Source: Ophiosphaerella korrae (lineage: Eukaryota > Ascomycota > Dothideomycetes > Pleosporales > Phaeosphaeriaceae). Taken from it: a stretch of DNA of 64,000 nucleotides. Location of the stretch: NCBI GenBank assembly GCA_028456385.1, contig JALNQF010000236.1, forward strand, positions 1-64,000, written 5' to 3'. The stretch's first letter is position 1. Each line of letters opens with the position of its first letter. The notes under the pieces were generated by a model. That model did no database searches. It was not told the DNA's origin and worked only from the letters and a program-made list of their open reading frames with translations. Position numbers and translations under genes: made by a program. This document shows positions 13,442-25,839 of this stretch, one piece after another.

Positions 13442-13885
13442 TGTAATAGGCCTCCTATTGTTAACTATAGGTACCTATCTTAGAAGTAGTTAGTAGATTA
13501 GGAGGTAATAGTAAAATCTCTTATAAGGATCTATAATAACTATAAATAGTAGGAGATATTTTATAAATATCTTATACTAGTATTCTATAGTTAAAGGATT
13601 AAATTACTAATACTATCCTAATAATATATACTACTACTAACTATATACCTAGGCTTCTTAGCTAGCTTTATACTTTGTATTTACTAAGATCGTAAATTAT
13701 AAATCTATTACGTGTTTAGCTTTGTACTTTGTATTTACTAAGATTGTAAATTATAAATCTATTACGTATGCCTATTATAGTTAGTTTCCTAGTCTAGTTT
13801 ATTTTCCTATAGATTATATATATTGTTGTTATCTATAGTAAGGCTAATTAGCTTAAATTAGTTTTCTCTTGTTATAACTATAACA
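13442..13885 (-). repeat. E3 5' LTR (type A, 444 bp)
   Basis: Begins TGTAATAGG, retaining the terminal TG, and ends TATAACA. Both termini are better preserved than in most copies. Two type A units lie at about 13672-13768. The right flank AAAGC lies inside the RT of E4, so E3 was inserted in E4. Confidence 0.9.
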
Positions 13886-14420
13886 AAAGCTAAGTTAATA
13901 GTACACTAGAAAGTAGCTAATACGTTAGTAAAGCTAAAAGGTACTACCTTATAAGTATATATACTAAAGTAAGTAATAAAAGTAGTTAGCTATTCTAAAT
14001 TTAATGTAATACGTAAGTAGTAAAAGGTATATATTACGTTAAATTTAGAGAAAATTTTTACTTTATTTAAGTAGGCTAGTATTTCCCTAAAGAATAGAAT
14101 AAGGTACTAGTCTTTAATAGTAGATTTATTTAGCTTATAGTAGTTTATATAAACTTATAAGCTACTATCTAGTTTAGCTATAATTAGTAGGTTATTTCTA
14201 GCTAGAGAGCTACATTTACTAATAAAGCCTTTACCTTCTATTTCTTAGATATATTTCTAGATTACTTTATCTTATTTTCTAGTAAAAGAGTAAAGTTTAG
14301 TATCTAAGATTTTTACACTAAGCTTAAAAGTAATTTCTAGGTTATATAGCCTATAAGAGAAAAGTTTCTTAGTAGCTTTTTTATTAAAATAGGGTATTAG
14401 GTCTTAATATAGTTAGAGTA
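13886..14420 (-). pseudogene. E4 reverse transcriptase, N-terminal half
   Basis: Minus-strand RT of a different gypsy lineage from the main family. Read toward lower coordinates it shows EGKGFIS with a Ser-Ser pair, then an INYYKLNKSTIKD block where gypsy RTs have a conserved Asp-Tyr-Arg-x-Leu-Asn, then KIFSKFNV, and finally PFSFTNVLATF before the sequence is cut at 13886 by E3. The palm with the YxDD box is therefore missing. Stops and Cys/Arg losses are of the RIP type. The order of these blocks makes Ty3/gypsy RT a confident call, though not the same family as E1-E3. Confidence 0.82.
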
Positions 14421-15080
14421 GTTCTATAGATAAGATATCTTTAAGCTTTACTATAGCTAGTAGTTTATAAAATTATATATAATCTACTTCTCTAGCTACT
14501 TTATAGTAGTATACTAGTAGTAGTATTTTATCTAAAGTAAGTACTATAAGCGTATATTTATATCTTCGAGTAAAGACCTTAATTATATAATAACTAATAG
14601 TTTAAATATATATTAATAAATTCTATTTATACTTATTAGAGTACTTACTTAAAGGCCTTATAAAAGTAGATAATAGTTTAGGTACTAGCTTCTTTAAAGC
14701 TATAGTAAGGTAATATCTAAGTATACTATAGTATACTACTAAGGGGATTTTATTAGTTATCTAGTAGTACTATTAGTAGTAAATATTAGAGAATAATAAC
14801 GTTCTATTATAGTAGTTAGGTTTAATAGTATAGGCTTTATACAATAAAAATCCTAGAATAAAGTTAAATTACTTTACGTTTTTAATAATATAAGTAGAAG
14901 TTTATTTAATATATATATCTACTTATAAGTAGAACTTAACCTAATACGTAATAGACTTAGATAGAAAACTATTATATCTTTTAAGTAAATTTTTAGTAAA
15001 TAAAGTTTACGTTAGCTCTATTATTAGCTAGAGTTCTAGCTATATAAAGTACTATAAGGTCTTTACCTAAGAAGCTAGTA
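14420..15080 (-). pseudogene. E4 protease and linker to RT
   Basis: Minus-strand continuation upstream of the E4 RT. Near 15025-14985 the frame reads LANNRANVNFIY, matching the layout of a retropepsin active-site loop (Asp-Ser/Thr-Gly-Ala followed by hydrophobics) with the catalytic Asp and Gly changed. The remainder links protease to RT. Assigned from position and this motif only. Confidence 0.55.
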
Positions 15081-17390
15081 AATAAAAATTAGTTTAGCTT
15101 AGCTCCTATTAGGTTAGTTAGTAGTTTCTTATACTAAACTATCTATATTCTATAGGTAAGTATATAAGATATAGCTATACTAGAAGTTATACTTTAGTAG
15201 TAAATTACGCTCTTCTAGTTTGTATAATCTCTAAGTTATAGCTTTAGGCCTAGAGAACGTTTTTTTCTAAATCTTAGTCTAAGTTAGGCTCTAGTTCTAG
15301 CTTTATATCTAGTTAGAAGTTATATTTAAAGAATTAGTCCTCTATTTCTATATCTATTTTAGAGTCTATTACTATATAAGTAGCTATATAGTAGTTTATA
15401 GCGTTAGTAAGTATCTTAGATCTAGTAGCTTTTATTTATTTATAAGTAGTATAGTCTAGCTTCCTAATACTTATCTTTCTATAGCCCTAGTATAAAATTA
15501 TTTTAAAGTTTTTAGTTTTAATTAAGGTAGCCTTTTTACTAGTTAAGTATATTCCTCTAAATACACCTTCTAGTTATAGTTAATAGTATTTTAGTTCTTA
15601 TAAAGTTATAGCTAGTTTTTCTTTAAAGTTTTATATCTACGCTCTTAGTTTAGCTTTTATAAGTACTAAGGTATAGAGCTAGGTTTACTTAAGGCTTATA
15701 TCTAGGTTATAATTATTTACTTTATTTTCTAATATTAAGATTATCTTTTAAAAATTAGTAAGGCTATTATAAATACTAAGAGTAGTACTAGTAGCTTTTC
15801 TAAGCTAAGGTTGTAGCTTTTTTTAAAAGTAAATATTATATAGCTATAGGTTCTATTATAGTTTAAGGCTAATATTATTAAATTTAGTAAGAAATTTAGC
15901 TTATACTAACTAGGTAGTTTTATAGATTAGTTAATCTAGTCTAAATTTAGCTATTTCTAGGGTTTTGTAATATACTTCTCTTAATCCTATTACGTCTATA
16001 TTACTAAATTAGTAGAAAAGTATAAAGAAATATATAAATTCTTTTTAGTATAAGTAAGTAATACTATTTAAAATAGTAAGGTATAAGTAAGCTAATCTTA
16101 TATAGTAGCGTATAATAACGTTAGCTTAGGTTTATAAGCTAATATATTTTTTTCTATTAGTAATAAAGTAATTATATATAGACTAGATAAAAGATATAAT
16201 ATTTATATAGTATCTTATACTTAAAAATTATAGAAGTTTTATAAAGTAGTGTTCTTATTCTTTATACTAGTAAAAATTAAAAGCTAGCTCTTAGATACTA
16301 GTTAAAAAAAAAGTTAAGGTAAACTCTTCTCTATTAAAGATATAGTAGCCTACTACTAGTACTTAGGGTTTAAACTCTCTTTTAAAGAAGCTAGGTTACT
16401 AGCTTTATAGTAAGATCTTAGTATAAAGTAGTTCTATATCTTTCTACGCTAGTATATTAAAGTTAAAGGTTTCTAGCTTAGTTTATTTAGCTATTAGGTC
16501 TTCTTAATAGATTACTACTTTATATAAGTAGTTATATTTTACTATAGCTTTTTCTTATAAAGCTTTATACTAAGTAGCTCTTTAGCTTAAAGTATTATAT
16601 TACTCTATAATATAGTTATAGTCTAGTAGTAATTACGCTAGGTATTCTTAGAGTTAGGCTAATTAGTTATCTTATTAGGAGAGTTATTTATCTACTTTAC
16701 TTACCCTAGCTATAAGCTTCTAGTTTTATTTATTTACTACGTTAATTACGTCCTATATTTACGTATTTATAACTACTAGGTATAATACTACTCTAGCTAA
16801 AGTTAACTTTCTAAGAGATAAGTAATTACTAAGTTTATTATCTTTAATTCCTTAGTATAAAGTTAGTAATAGAGTGTAAAACAAGAGTTAAAGCTTAGTA
16901 AACTTAGTATGTAATTTCTTAAGTTTATCCTAAGATATAAAGACTATTCTTAGTAGTAGGTCTTTATTAATTATAGTATTTAGTAGTAAGTTATTTCTTA
17001 GCTCTTCTAGGTTCTTAAGCTTAGGTATAAGCTAGGGTAATAATACTTAGCTAACGTTTAGTTAGGCGTTATTAATTATGTTATTTAATATAGTCTAGTT
17101 ATTAAAAGAGACTTTAGTAACTAGTCTATACCTTAGGAGACTACCTTAGTTAAAGGGAGTAGAGTCTATATCTAGGTTAAATTCTTCTATAATAAGTTAG
17201 TTAAGAGTAGCTAGGTCTATTATAGAGCTATTAGCTAAAAAGGCACTTAGTACTTATTAGGGAATTATATTAGGTTAGAAATTAAGTTTACTAAGTAGTT
17301 TTAGCTAAATAAAAGATTTAGAGTCTATTACCTATTTTCTTTTATCTTTCTATAAAGAGGTCTTAAAATATAATTAGAAGTTACTTATTA
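15080..17390 (-). pseudogene. E4 upstream frame, probable gag of unrecognised type
   Basis: About 2.3 kb upstream of the protease on the minus strand stays readable when TAA/TAG are taken as mutated Gln/Trp codons. One stretch (about 17350-16880) reads KSFI-LKLLSKLNF, LATLN-LIIEEFNLDID and LIPKLKNLEELRNNLLL. Another (about 16540-16100) reads KREFKP and FNREEFTLTFFL. Position before a protease suggests gag, but I found no CCHC knuckle and no capsid motif I recognise. It could be a divergent gag or include sequence from another element. It differs from the gag of E1-E3 and from that of E5. Confidence 0.45.
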
Positions 17391-17800
17391 CTTATTATAA
17401 CAAAGGTTTATTAAATACTTAAGACTCTTATAAACTTTAGTATAAGTTAGAAGTAAAGCTAATATACTAAAGATTATAATATTATATAGTTATAATCTAA
17501 AGTAGAGCTAGTACACTATATAGGCGTATAAAAGGCTTAATACTTATAAAGAGAGTAAAGTAAGTATTATTCTTCTTTAGATACTAGTAGTACTATTAAA
17601 TACTATCTATTATCCCTTTACTATCTCCTATAGCCTATAGTAAGTACTATTATCTTCTAGCTACCTCTTAATATAATAATACTTCTTTACTAATAGTCTA
17701 GAGATAATAATAATATACTCTTTATAATAGGCTATAATAATAAAAGAAAATACGTAGTTAATAGTTAAAAAAGACTCTATATAGAGCGTAAGTAGTACGT
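17390..17800 (+). promoter_or_regulatory. Possible E5 5' LTR and leader with TATA box
   Basis: No coding frame stands out here. A TATAAAAG box lies at 17527-17534 within GCGTATAAAAGGC, followed by a pyrimidine-rich stretch and then by gag of E5 on the same strand. That arrangement fits a 5' LTR promoter and leader. LTR ends could not be placed, because no second copy is in the window. An unrelated spacer is also possible. Confidence 0.35.
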
Positions 17801-17819
17801 AGCTAGGTTATATACTAAG

Positions 17820-18720
17820 TACGCTAGTAATAATTAAAGAACGTATTTATAAAGTAACTACTAAACGTAATAAGTTAGCTTAACTATATATACTCTACGC
17901 CTTAGAAGACAAGATTATACGTCTAGAATAAGAATAAACTACTCTTTACGCTATAACCTTTAAGAATAACTTTAAAGTTACTATTATTACCTTATAGAAG
18001 TACGATCTAGACTCTTTAGTTAATAATACGCGCGTAAAGCGTATACTATACTCTAAAGAGCCTATAGTATATAAAAGTAAATCTCTAAAGAAATACTAGG
18101 AGTACTATTACTTATATAAAATAGTATTTTACTTTATCCTTTAAAACTTTAAAGTAAAAAAAGATAAAGTCCTTTAAGATATATAATACTTTAAGAGAGA
18201 CTTAAGTAAATAATAGTATATATATATTAAGCGTAACCTAAACGTAGATAAGCCTAGAGGTAGTAATAGTATACACTATAGCTACTTAATATAAGGAATA
18301 AAGCGTAAGATCTTTTACTAGATATCTAGATATCTTTAAAGACTAGCTTCTTTAGTATATAAAAGAATAAAGGACTTAGTACCTCTTTTTAAAACTATAG
18401 ACTAAACTATAAAAAGTAATTATAAACTATTATTAGGTCCTAGTAATAAGAGAAGACCTTATTACCTTAGGCTTAACGCTTAAGTATAACTTACGTAATA
18501 TAATAAAATTACAAGAGCCTTATATAAATAGTGTAGGTAAAGAAAACTTAAAAAAGGCCTAAATAAAAGGGGATATAAAAAACCCTTAAAATAAGTTAGT
18601 AGATAAGTCTACTATTAAATACTTTAAGTACTATAAAAAGGGATACTATACTAGTAAGTACTATAGTAGTAACTCTAACTATATTCTAGTCTATATAAAC
18701 TAAATAGGAAAAGGCTTAGC
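17820..18720 (+). pseudogene. E5 gag with one CCHC zinc knuckle
   Basis: Plus-strand gag of a third gypsy type. About 18050-18400 matches the general pattern of fungal gypsy capsid proteins: a basic KSLKKY block, a VLQDIQYF-type helix with stops for Gln, and an aromatic RYL segment. A single zinc knuckle at 18620-18661 keeps the CX2CX4HX4C spacing exactly, but all three Cys and the His have become Tyr, the result expected when TG and CA change to TA. There is at least one frame change between the capsid part and the knuckle. CpG-containing stretches such as ACGCGCGT near 18030 survive. Confidence 0.72.
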
Positions 18721-18779
18721 CTTATTATTAGCTTTAGAATAGTAAGGCGTAGATTAATTAATATCTTACTAGGTATATA

Positions 18780-19117
18780 GTATATATATAGCGTAGCTTT
18801 AGGCTTAGAGCTAGAAATAAAGCTTTAGGTTATTTTAGACTCTTAAGTAAATATTAGTCTTATTAGTTAGTAGACTATAGTAGAAATAAGACTAAAACTA
18901 ATCTAAGACGCTAAGCTCTCTAGACTAGGCTAGATAGGGGCGTAAAAGTAGAATACTTATACTACTTATAAGCTTTAGGTACGCCTTACTAATAATAATA
19001 AAGTAATATATAAGTCTAAGATTATAGTATATAGAGTAAATAAAGAGAGAGTAGTACTTTTCTTTAAAAATCTTTTTCTTAAATAAGAAAAGATATAACT
19101 TAACTATAGATTATAAA
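18780..19117 (+). pseudogene. E5 protease fragment
   Basis: Downstream of the E5 gag, a frame starting near 18835 reads LDS, then a stop (possible Gln), then VNISLIS, the layout of a retropepsin active-site loop with Asp-Ser kept. It is cut at 19117 by the LTR of E6. No RT of this type follows in the window, so the rest of E5 is either elsewhere or lost. Confidence 0.5.
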
Positions 19118-19508
19118 TATAATAGAGTTACTAGAGTTAACTTCCTAATAACCTATAGAGGTATTAGTAGACTAGAAAGTAATAATAAAAGCTTGTATTA
19201 TAATTAGGTAATAACTATAAATAATAATTAATCTATATATATAGTATTAAGTGTTAGCGTTCTAGGTTAGAGATTAGATTACTAATACTATCCTAGAGAT
19301 ACGTATTATTACTAACTATATACTTCTAGTAGTAGGGTAGCTTTATAACTTTGTATTTACTAAGATTATAAATTTATAAATTTATTACGTATTATAGTTA
19401 TAGTTAGTTTTCTAATTAGGTACGTTAGCCTATAAGTTATATGCGTTGTTATCTCCTATTATAAAACTAATTAGTTCTATCTAGTGTTCTCTTATTATAC
19501 TTGTAATA
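19118..19508 (-). repeat. E6 3' LTR (mixed type, 391 bp)
   Basis: Begins TATAATAGAGTTACT like type B, but its middle has a single type A-like TTTGTATTTACTAAGATTATAAATT unit. It ends TTGTAATA and is followed by 3' region sequence, so it is the 3' LTR of a minus-strand element. The left flank is ATAAA, in E5. No LTR in the window has a right flank continuing E5. Confidence 0.82.
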
Positions 19509-22500
19509 CTATCTTCTCCTTTAAGTAAGTTTTTATTTCTCTACTCTAGGGCTAAAGTTATTAGTCTTATTTCTTTATTAATCTCTAGTTCTCTATTACT
19601 CTCTATACCTTCTTCTTTATAACGTAATAAGCTTCTTCTTATAGCTCGTATTATTTATAATAGGGTTAAGATATTTCCTTACTATTATTGCGCTAAGTTA
19701 GGTCTTTTATATCTTATATCTTTAAAGGATAGTAAATATTATAACGAGTGTATTCTTACTAATATTTAATATAAGTATACTTTATTTAGTATCTTACTTA
19801 TAGAGTGTAAGTATTTAATTTCTATATAGTCCCTTTCTACTAAATTATATAGAGAAAGCTATTAATAGAGCATAAGTATAGTTATTATTATAGCTTACTA
19901 AGGCTAAGGCTAAGTATAAGTTAATTCTTTATAAGATAGTAGAGCTTTATTCTTATATTAAGCGTCTTTATAAGATAAAAGTTTATAATAATACTAAGTT
20001 ATCTAAATAGTTTTGTATAATAGAGGCTAAGTTAGACTTTAATAATATAGTTAGGGCTACTCTAGTTCCTATTATATTAAACGTTCCTATTATCTCTCTA
20101 TCTAGTAGTAGTAGTATTAGTTTTCTTAGTTTACTACTAGGTAGTCTAGAAGGTTTTAATTTTAGTACTCCTCTATTTTCTTAGAGTAGTTAAGGTTATT
20201 TTCTAGTTCCTATATATCTTCCTATAGTTACCCTTTTTTGTTTTTTTCTATCTATTTTACTAAGTAGTAGTTTCTACTATTATAAAACTAGTATACTAGG
20301 ATTTCTTTTATTTCTTATTCTTCTTATTCTCTATATATATCTACTTTATATACTAGTAGTTCTATATCTTATAGTACTATCTTAAGTAGTACTATATAGA
20401 AGGTTAAGTATATCTTTATTTTACTTAGTAGCTTTAATTTAAATATAACTAGTGTAACCTTCTTCTTAATTATATATAGTCTTATTTTTACGTAGTCTAG
20501 TTTTAAACTAGGTTATCTGCTTTTAATATTCTTTTATATTAGCTATACTTTTTCTCTTTCTTTAAATTAGAGTCCCTCTTTATATTTTTTATTATAGTAC
20601 TTTACTATATAATTATATAGAAATTCTACATCTTATCTTAGTTAGTTATGTATCTCTTTTATTCTATTTATAAAGTTTTCTCCTCTTAAAGTTTAAGATT
20701 CTATATTTTTTAGTATCTAGTATATATTAGGGTTAAATCTATAGTTAGTAAAGAAAAGTAATACTCTTGTTACTAAGTTCTTTACGCTGTTATATGCTAG
20801 TTATACTATAGGTAGTAGCTATACCTTATTATTCTAGTTATAGTTAAGGTAGTATCTTAAGTATTACTCTACTATCTAGTTTATACATTCTAATTATTTA
20901 TCTATTTGTAGATAATACGCTATTAATATTTAATATTATATTCTTAATTACCTTGTTATTATTTCCTATAGTTTTAATATAAATTGTATATCTCTATCTA
21001 TAATAATTTTATCTAGAATACTATACTAGCTAATTATAGTCCCTAGGACCTAGTATATAGTAACTTCTATCCTACTTTTTTCTTTATATAGTCTAAAGTA
21101 TAAATACTTTATAAGTTTATCTACTATTATTATAATTCTATTATACTTAACTTTTAATATTAGGTCTCTTAACTTAAGTAACTTTATAATAAAGTCTATT
21201 GTTATAGTTCTCTAAAAGTATTTTAGTATTTTAACTAGTTATAATATTCTATATAGTATATATTAGTTGTACTTATTTCTATAATATTCTATATAGTCCT
21301 TTAGTACTTTTTCTACTAGTATTCTTACTTTTAAGATATAATAATCCTTTAAAAGTTTATTTAGTATTTTTTCTATCTCTTAGTATCTATATACTAGTAA
21401 TTTATAGAATTATTATATAAATTCTTTTTAAATTTTTCTTAAGATATAAATTCTCTTGTAAGCTTCTATAAGTCTATATTAGATCTCTAGTTTCTTTATT
21501 TCTTTAGAAGCTTTTACTATTTCTTTTTAAATCTATTTATTTAGTTTACTATTTTTCTTCTTAAGTATTGTAGCTACCTTAGGTTTATTTAAGACTAGGT
21601 TTCTTTTTTTATTTTTAACTAGAACTATACTAGTTACGTTTACTTCTTCTTATAAGTCTAGTCTTTAGTATAGAGTATCTACTAACTAGTTATCTTTTCT
21701 TTTTATATATATATAATCTTAAGTTTAAATATTAATAAGAATTCTTACTATCTAGTATAGCGTTAGGATAAGTCCTTATTTATTATAAATCCTATAAGAT
21801 TCTTATAGTCTATATAGACTTTTATATTATATTTTACTCTTTATAAGTATACTCTCTATTACTTAAAAACTTTATAAATTACTAGTATTTCTTTATTATA
21901 GATTAAGTAGTTAAGCTCTACTAGCTTTATTTTCTTAGAGAAGTATTTAACTAAATATTCTTATTTAGTCTTTAGGTCTTTTTTGTATTAGTACTATTCT
22001 ATAGACTAAGTTAGATATATCTATTTTTACTATTACTAGTAGGTCTAGGTTATATATTCTAAGTACTAGGTTTTTTATAAACTTTTATTTAATTATATTA
22101 AATACTTCTTTATATTCTTCTATCTATTTAAATAGCGTATCTTTCTTTATAAGTCTAGTTAATAGTTTTTTATTTTTAGACTATCTTATTATTAACTTTC
22201 TATAAAAGTTTACTAACTTATAAAATTATTATACTTTTTATAGATTTTTTAGTGTTAGCTATTCTTTAATTAACTTAATTTTCTATAAGTTAATTTAGAT
22301 TTTTTCTAGTTCTAAGATAAATCTAAGAAAGTCTATTTCTTTTATATAAAACCTTTATTTTCTTATTATAAGAAATAATTTATTTTCTACTAGTTTTTCT
22401 TGTACTTTGTATACGTAATATTTGTATTCTTTCTCTATTTCTAAAAATATAAAGATATTATCTAAGTATATAAATATTAATATATCTAATTACTCTGTTA

Positions 22501-24136
22501 GTACTATATTAATTCTTTCTTAAAATACTACTAGTGCGTTTATTAACCTAAAAGGTATAACTATATATTTAAATAGTCTATATTATATTCTAAATACTAT
22601 TTTCTATTTATTACCTTTCTTAATTCTAATTTAGTAGTAGGCGTTCTAGATATTTAGTTTTATAAAGATTTTTACTTTTTATAGTCTATCTTATATTTTA
22701 TCTATTTATAGTAAGGAGTACTAGTTCTTGTTTATAATTGCGTTAGTTTTTCTAAAATCTAAGTAAGGTCTCTTATTATTTATCCTTTTTTTATCTATAA
22801 ATATAAGTCTATATACAACTAAAGATTTAAATTCTTATATCTATCTCTTCTTTAGTACGTTTTTAATAAATACCTATTTAATTTTAGATTTTTCTTTAGT
22901 TTTTTAGTAGACTAGGCTCTAACCTACGTTTTTTCCTTTTTCTAAGTCTATTACTAAATCCTAAAGTTAGTATTTTAGGAGGTAGTCTTTAAGTTCTATA
23001 AGCTATTTTTCTTAGTTTTTATATTTATCTAGGAATTTTTTTCTATATATTTATATGTTAGCCTTTAATATATCTTGTTTAGGGTAGTTAATTTTCTCTA
23101 TTCTCTAGTTAATTCTTAGGTTTATTATTTATAGCTATAGTATTTCTAAAATTACATTTTATTTATTATTAATTATTAATATATCTATAACTATATTTTT
23201 AATTTCTAACATTCCTAGTTCTAGTATAGAGGGTATTATTTTAAACTTAATACGTTTCTAGAATAGTTTTCTTTTAATTATACTTAGTTATTAAAGGTAC
23301 TTCTTTATTATATAATATATTCTTTGTTCTTCTATAATCTTCTTTAATATAAATTTTCTTATAGCTCTACTATTAATTATAACTTATATCTTTTTATCTT
23401 AAAAAGTACTTGTTTTTATAATATATAGGCCTCTTATATATTCTAGCTATTTTTACTTAGGTATTTTTATAAATTATCTATTTTTCTAGAGCTATTACTT
23501 TACTCTAAGTTTATATTCTTTATATTTTAAATATTTATTATAAGTGTATTTATACTATAGCCTTCTTATAACGTATTTCTTAGATAGTTTAGGTCCTAGC
23601 TTTATTACTATATATTCTTCCTCTAGTATTATTTCTTATCCTAAGATATCTTTTATTATAATTACGTTTTTATAGTTATAGCTCTTTCTTCTTATTAGCT
23701 ATACGTTATTATTTACTTTAGAGTTCTTATATATAACGTAATTTTTATATATGTATAATAGCTATAATACTTTAAAATATACTAGATATTCTAGGTTTAT
23801 TATCTTATTATCTTCTTCTTAGTATTTATCTTTACTAGGCTTTATTTCTATTAAGATATAGTATACTATTAGTACTCTTAGTATATAGGCTTTATTAATC
23901 TATTATATTTTTGTTATAAGATATTACTACTTTCTTTATATAAGTATTCTTCTTACTATAACTATATATTACTTTATCTATTCTTAAAATAGTATAAACT
24001 TAGTATTTTTAAGATTACGCTCTTTTTAGTCTTTATACGCTTCCTCTATACTTATAACTAGTAAGTATTTCTAAATAAACTACTATTTTTAGTTTTATTC
24101 TACTATATCTATTATTATATAGCTATTATAGCTATA
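19509..24136 (-). pseudogene. E6 pol and 3' region, truncated before gag
   Basis: Minus-strand chromovirus body. The 3' region (about 19509-20180) holds the antisense frame, here reading TKAKAKYKLILYKIVEL and YIKRLYKIKVYNN, clearly related to E2. The chromodomain follows at about 20180-20350, then integrase, RNase H and RT (YLDD box at 22457-22468 reads YLDN), then protease near 23350. The body stops at 24136 at the gag/pol junction, where another LTR begins. The missing gag and 5' LTR are not present in a form that continues this copy. Stops and lost catalytic residues are RIP-type. Confidence 0.86.
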
Positions 24137-24595
24137 TATAACGTACTTACTAGGGTTAACTTCCTAGTAGCTTTCTAGTTATTAGTAGATTAGGAAGTAA
24201 TAACAAAAGCTTATATAGTAATCTACAATAGGCTATAAATAAATAGGAGATATTTTATAACTATCTAAGTATTATCGCTAGTAGTTAATAATTAAATTAC
24301 TAATACTATCCTAATAATATATAGTCTATTAACTATATACTTATACTAATCTATTTATATAACACTATAGATTACTACTAATCTATTTGTATATAACTAT
24401 AGATTACCTTAATCTATTTATACGTTATTATAGATTACTTTAATCTATTTATATGTAACTATAGATTACTACTACGTATCTTAATTGTAAGTAGTTTCCT
24501 AATTAAGATTATTACCCTACTTATCCTATACTTTATTATTACCTAAGTTAAGACTAATTAGTTCTATCTCGATTTCCCTTGTTACGCCTATAACA
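24137..24595 (-). repeat. E8 3' LTR (type B, 459 bp) with four repeat units
   Basis: Starts at about 24137 (first bases degraded) with the type B block TTACTAGGGTTAACTTCC and ends TGTTACGCCTATAACA, retaining CA. Between 24347 and 24470 lie four tandem units of about 31 bp. Each runs from TAATCTATTT to ATAGATTA and is partly palindromic. The left flank CTATA does not match the right flank of any LTR in the window. Confidence 0.85.
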
Positions 24596-25334
24596 CTATC
24601 TTCTCCTCTAAATAGGTCCTAGTTTTCCTACCCTAGAGCTAAGGTTATTAATCTAGTTTCTTTATTAATATAGAGTTCTTTATACTCCCTTATACCTACT
24701 AAATCTACTCTTTATTATCTTTAATTAGTAGATTGTATATTACGTTATAGTATTACTATATTTCCTTATTCTTGTTATAAATCTTTAAATCCTCTTCTAG
24801 AGTATATTTCTTTAAAATATAGTAAGGCTTATAAAGTATATATTTATACTAATACTTATACGTCTTATAATCTTTCTAGTATTTCTCTTATAGAATATAA
24901 GTTAACAATACTTATTTACGCGTCTATACTTATTTGTAATAGGGAGAGCTATTAACTATACTTAAGATAAACTATCTAGATAGATCGCTAAAGCTAAAAA
25001 AGAACGTAATTAGATTCTAAGTATATAGGTAGAAAATTATACTCGTCTAATTTATCTTTATAAGACAAAGGCCTTAAATAATAAGAAGTCTATCGTATAA
25101 ACTATCTTTATAGAGTCTAAGCTTAATTTTAAGGCTATAGTTAAGGCTACTCCTATTATACTAAACGCTCTTATTACCTCTCTATCTAGTAGTAGTAATA
25201 TTAGTTTTCTTAGTTTGCTATAAAGCGCTCTAGAGAGTTTTAACTTTAGAACTCTTTTAGTTTCTTAAAATAATTAAGATTATCTTCTAGTTTCTATATT
25301 TTTTCCTATAGTTATTTTCTTTTATCTATACCTA
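24596..25334 (-). pseudogene. E8 3' region, interrupted by E7
   Basis: Region between the LTR and pol of a minus-strand element, with type B-like sequence similar to E11 (48926 onward). Its plus strand carries the antisense frame, reading IAKAKKERN, YTRLIYLYKTKALNNKK and ESKLNFKAIVKATP. Several positions differ from E2 by conservative changes in the same frame. E7 is inserted at 25334 with duplication ACCTA, and the body resumes at 32365 without gap or overlap relative to an unbroken copy. Confidence 0.8.
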
Positions 25335-25776
25335 TATTATAGTTGTAATAAGAGAAAACTAATTCGAACTAATTAGCCTTACTATAGATAATAACGACGC
25401 ATATAATATATAGAGAAACAAGCTAGATTAGGAGACTAACTATAATAGAGACACGTAATAAATTCGCGATTTGTAATCTTAGTAAATATAAAGTACAAGG
25501 CTAAGTACGTAATAAATTTGTAATTTGCGATCTTAGTAAATACAAAGCACGAAGCTAGCTAAGAATCCTAGGTATATAGTTAAGTAAGATGCGTATTATT
25601 AGGATAGTATTAGTAATTCAATCCTTTAACTATAGAACGCTAATATAAGATAGTTACAAAACATCTTCTATTATTTATAAGTTATTATAGATCCTAATAT
25701 AAACTTTTACTATTACCTTGTAATCTACTAACCTCTAAGATAAGCACCTATAGTCGACGATAGGAGGCCTATTATA
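25335..25776 (+). repeat. E7 5' LTR (type A, 442 bp)
   Basis: Runs from TATTATAGTTGTAATAAG to GGCCTATTATA. It contains two 45 bp type A units (about 25460-25555). It is followed by CTTTACTAATTTAG, the position of a primer-binding site, where no tRNA-like TGG is visible. CG-containing words such as GTCGACGA survive near its end. Confidence 0.91.
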
Positions 25777-25839
25777 CTTTACTAATTTAGTTATTACAAG
25801 AAGCAAAGCGTAAGAAGCGTACAGTCTAGCTAATATAAT

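Noticed and set aside
13886..13950. Gene starting directly after the E3 LTR on the plus strand
   Set aside because: The minus strand here reads as gypsy RT (PFSFTNVLATF); the plus strand has no sustained frame.
24347..24470. Regular short repeats suggesting a CRISPR array
   Set aside because: Units are adjacent without unique spacers, sit inside an LTR, and recur at the same LTR position in other copies. The context is eukaryotic.
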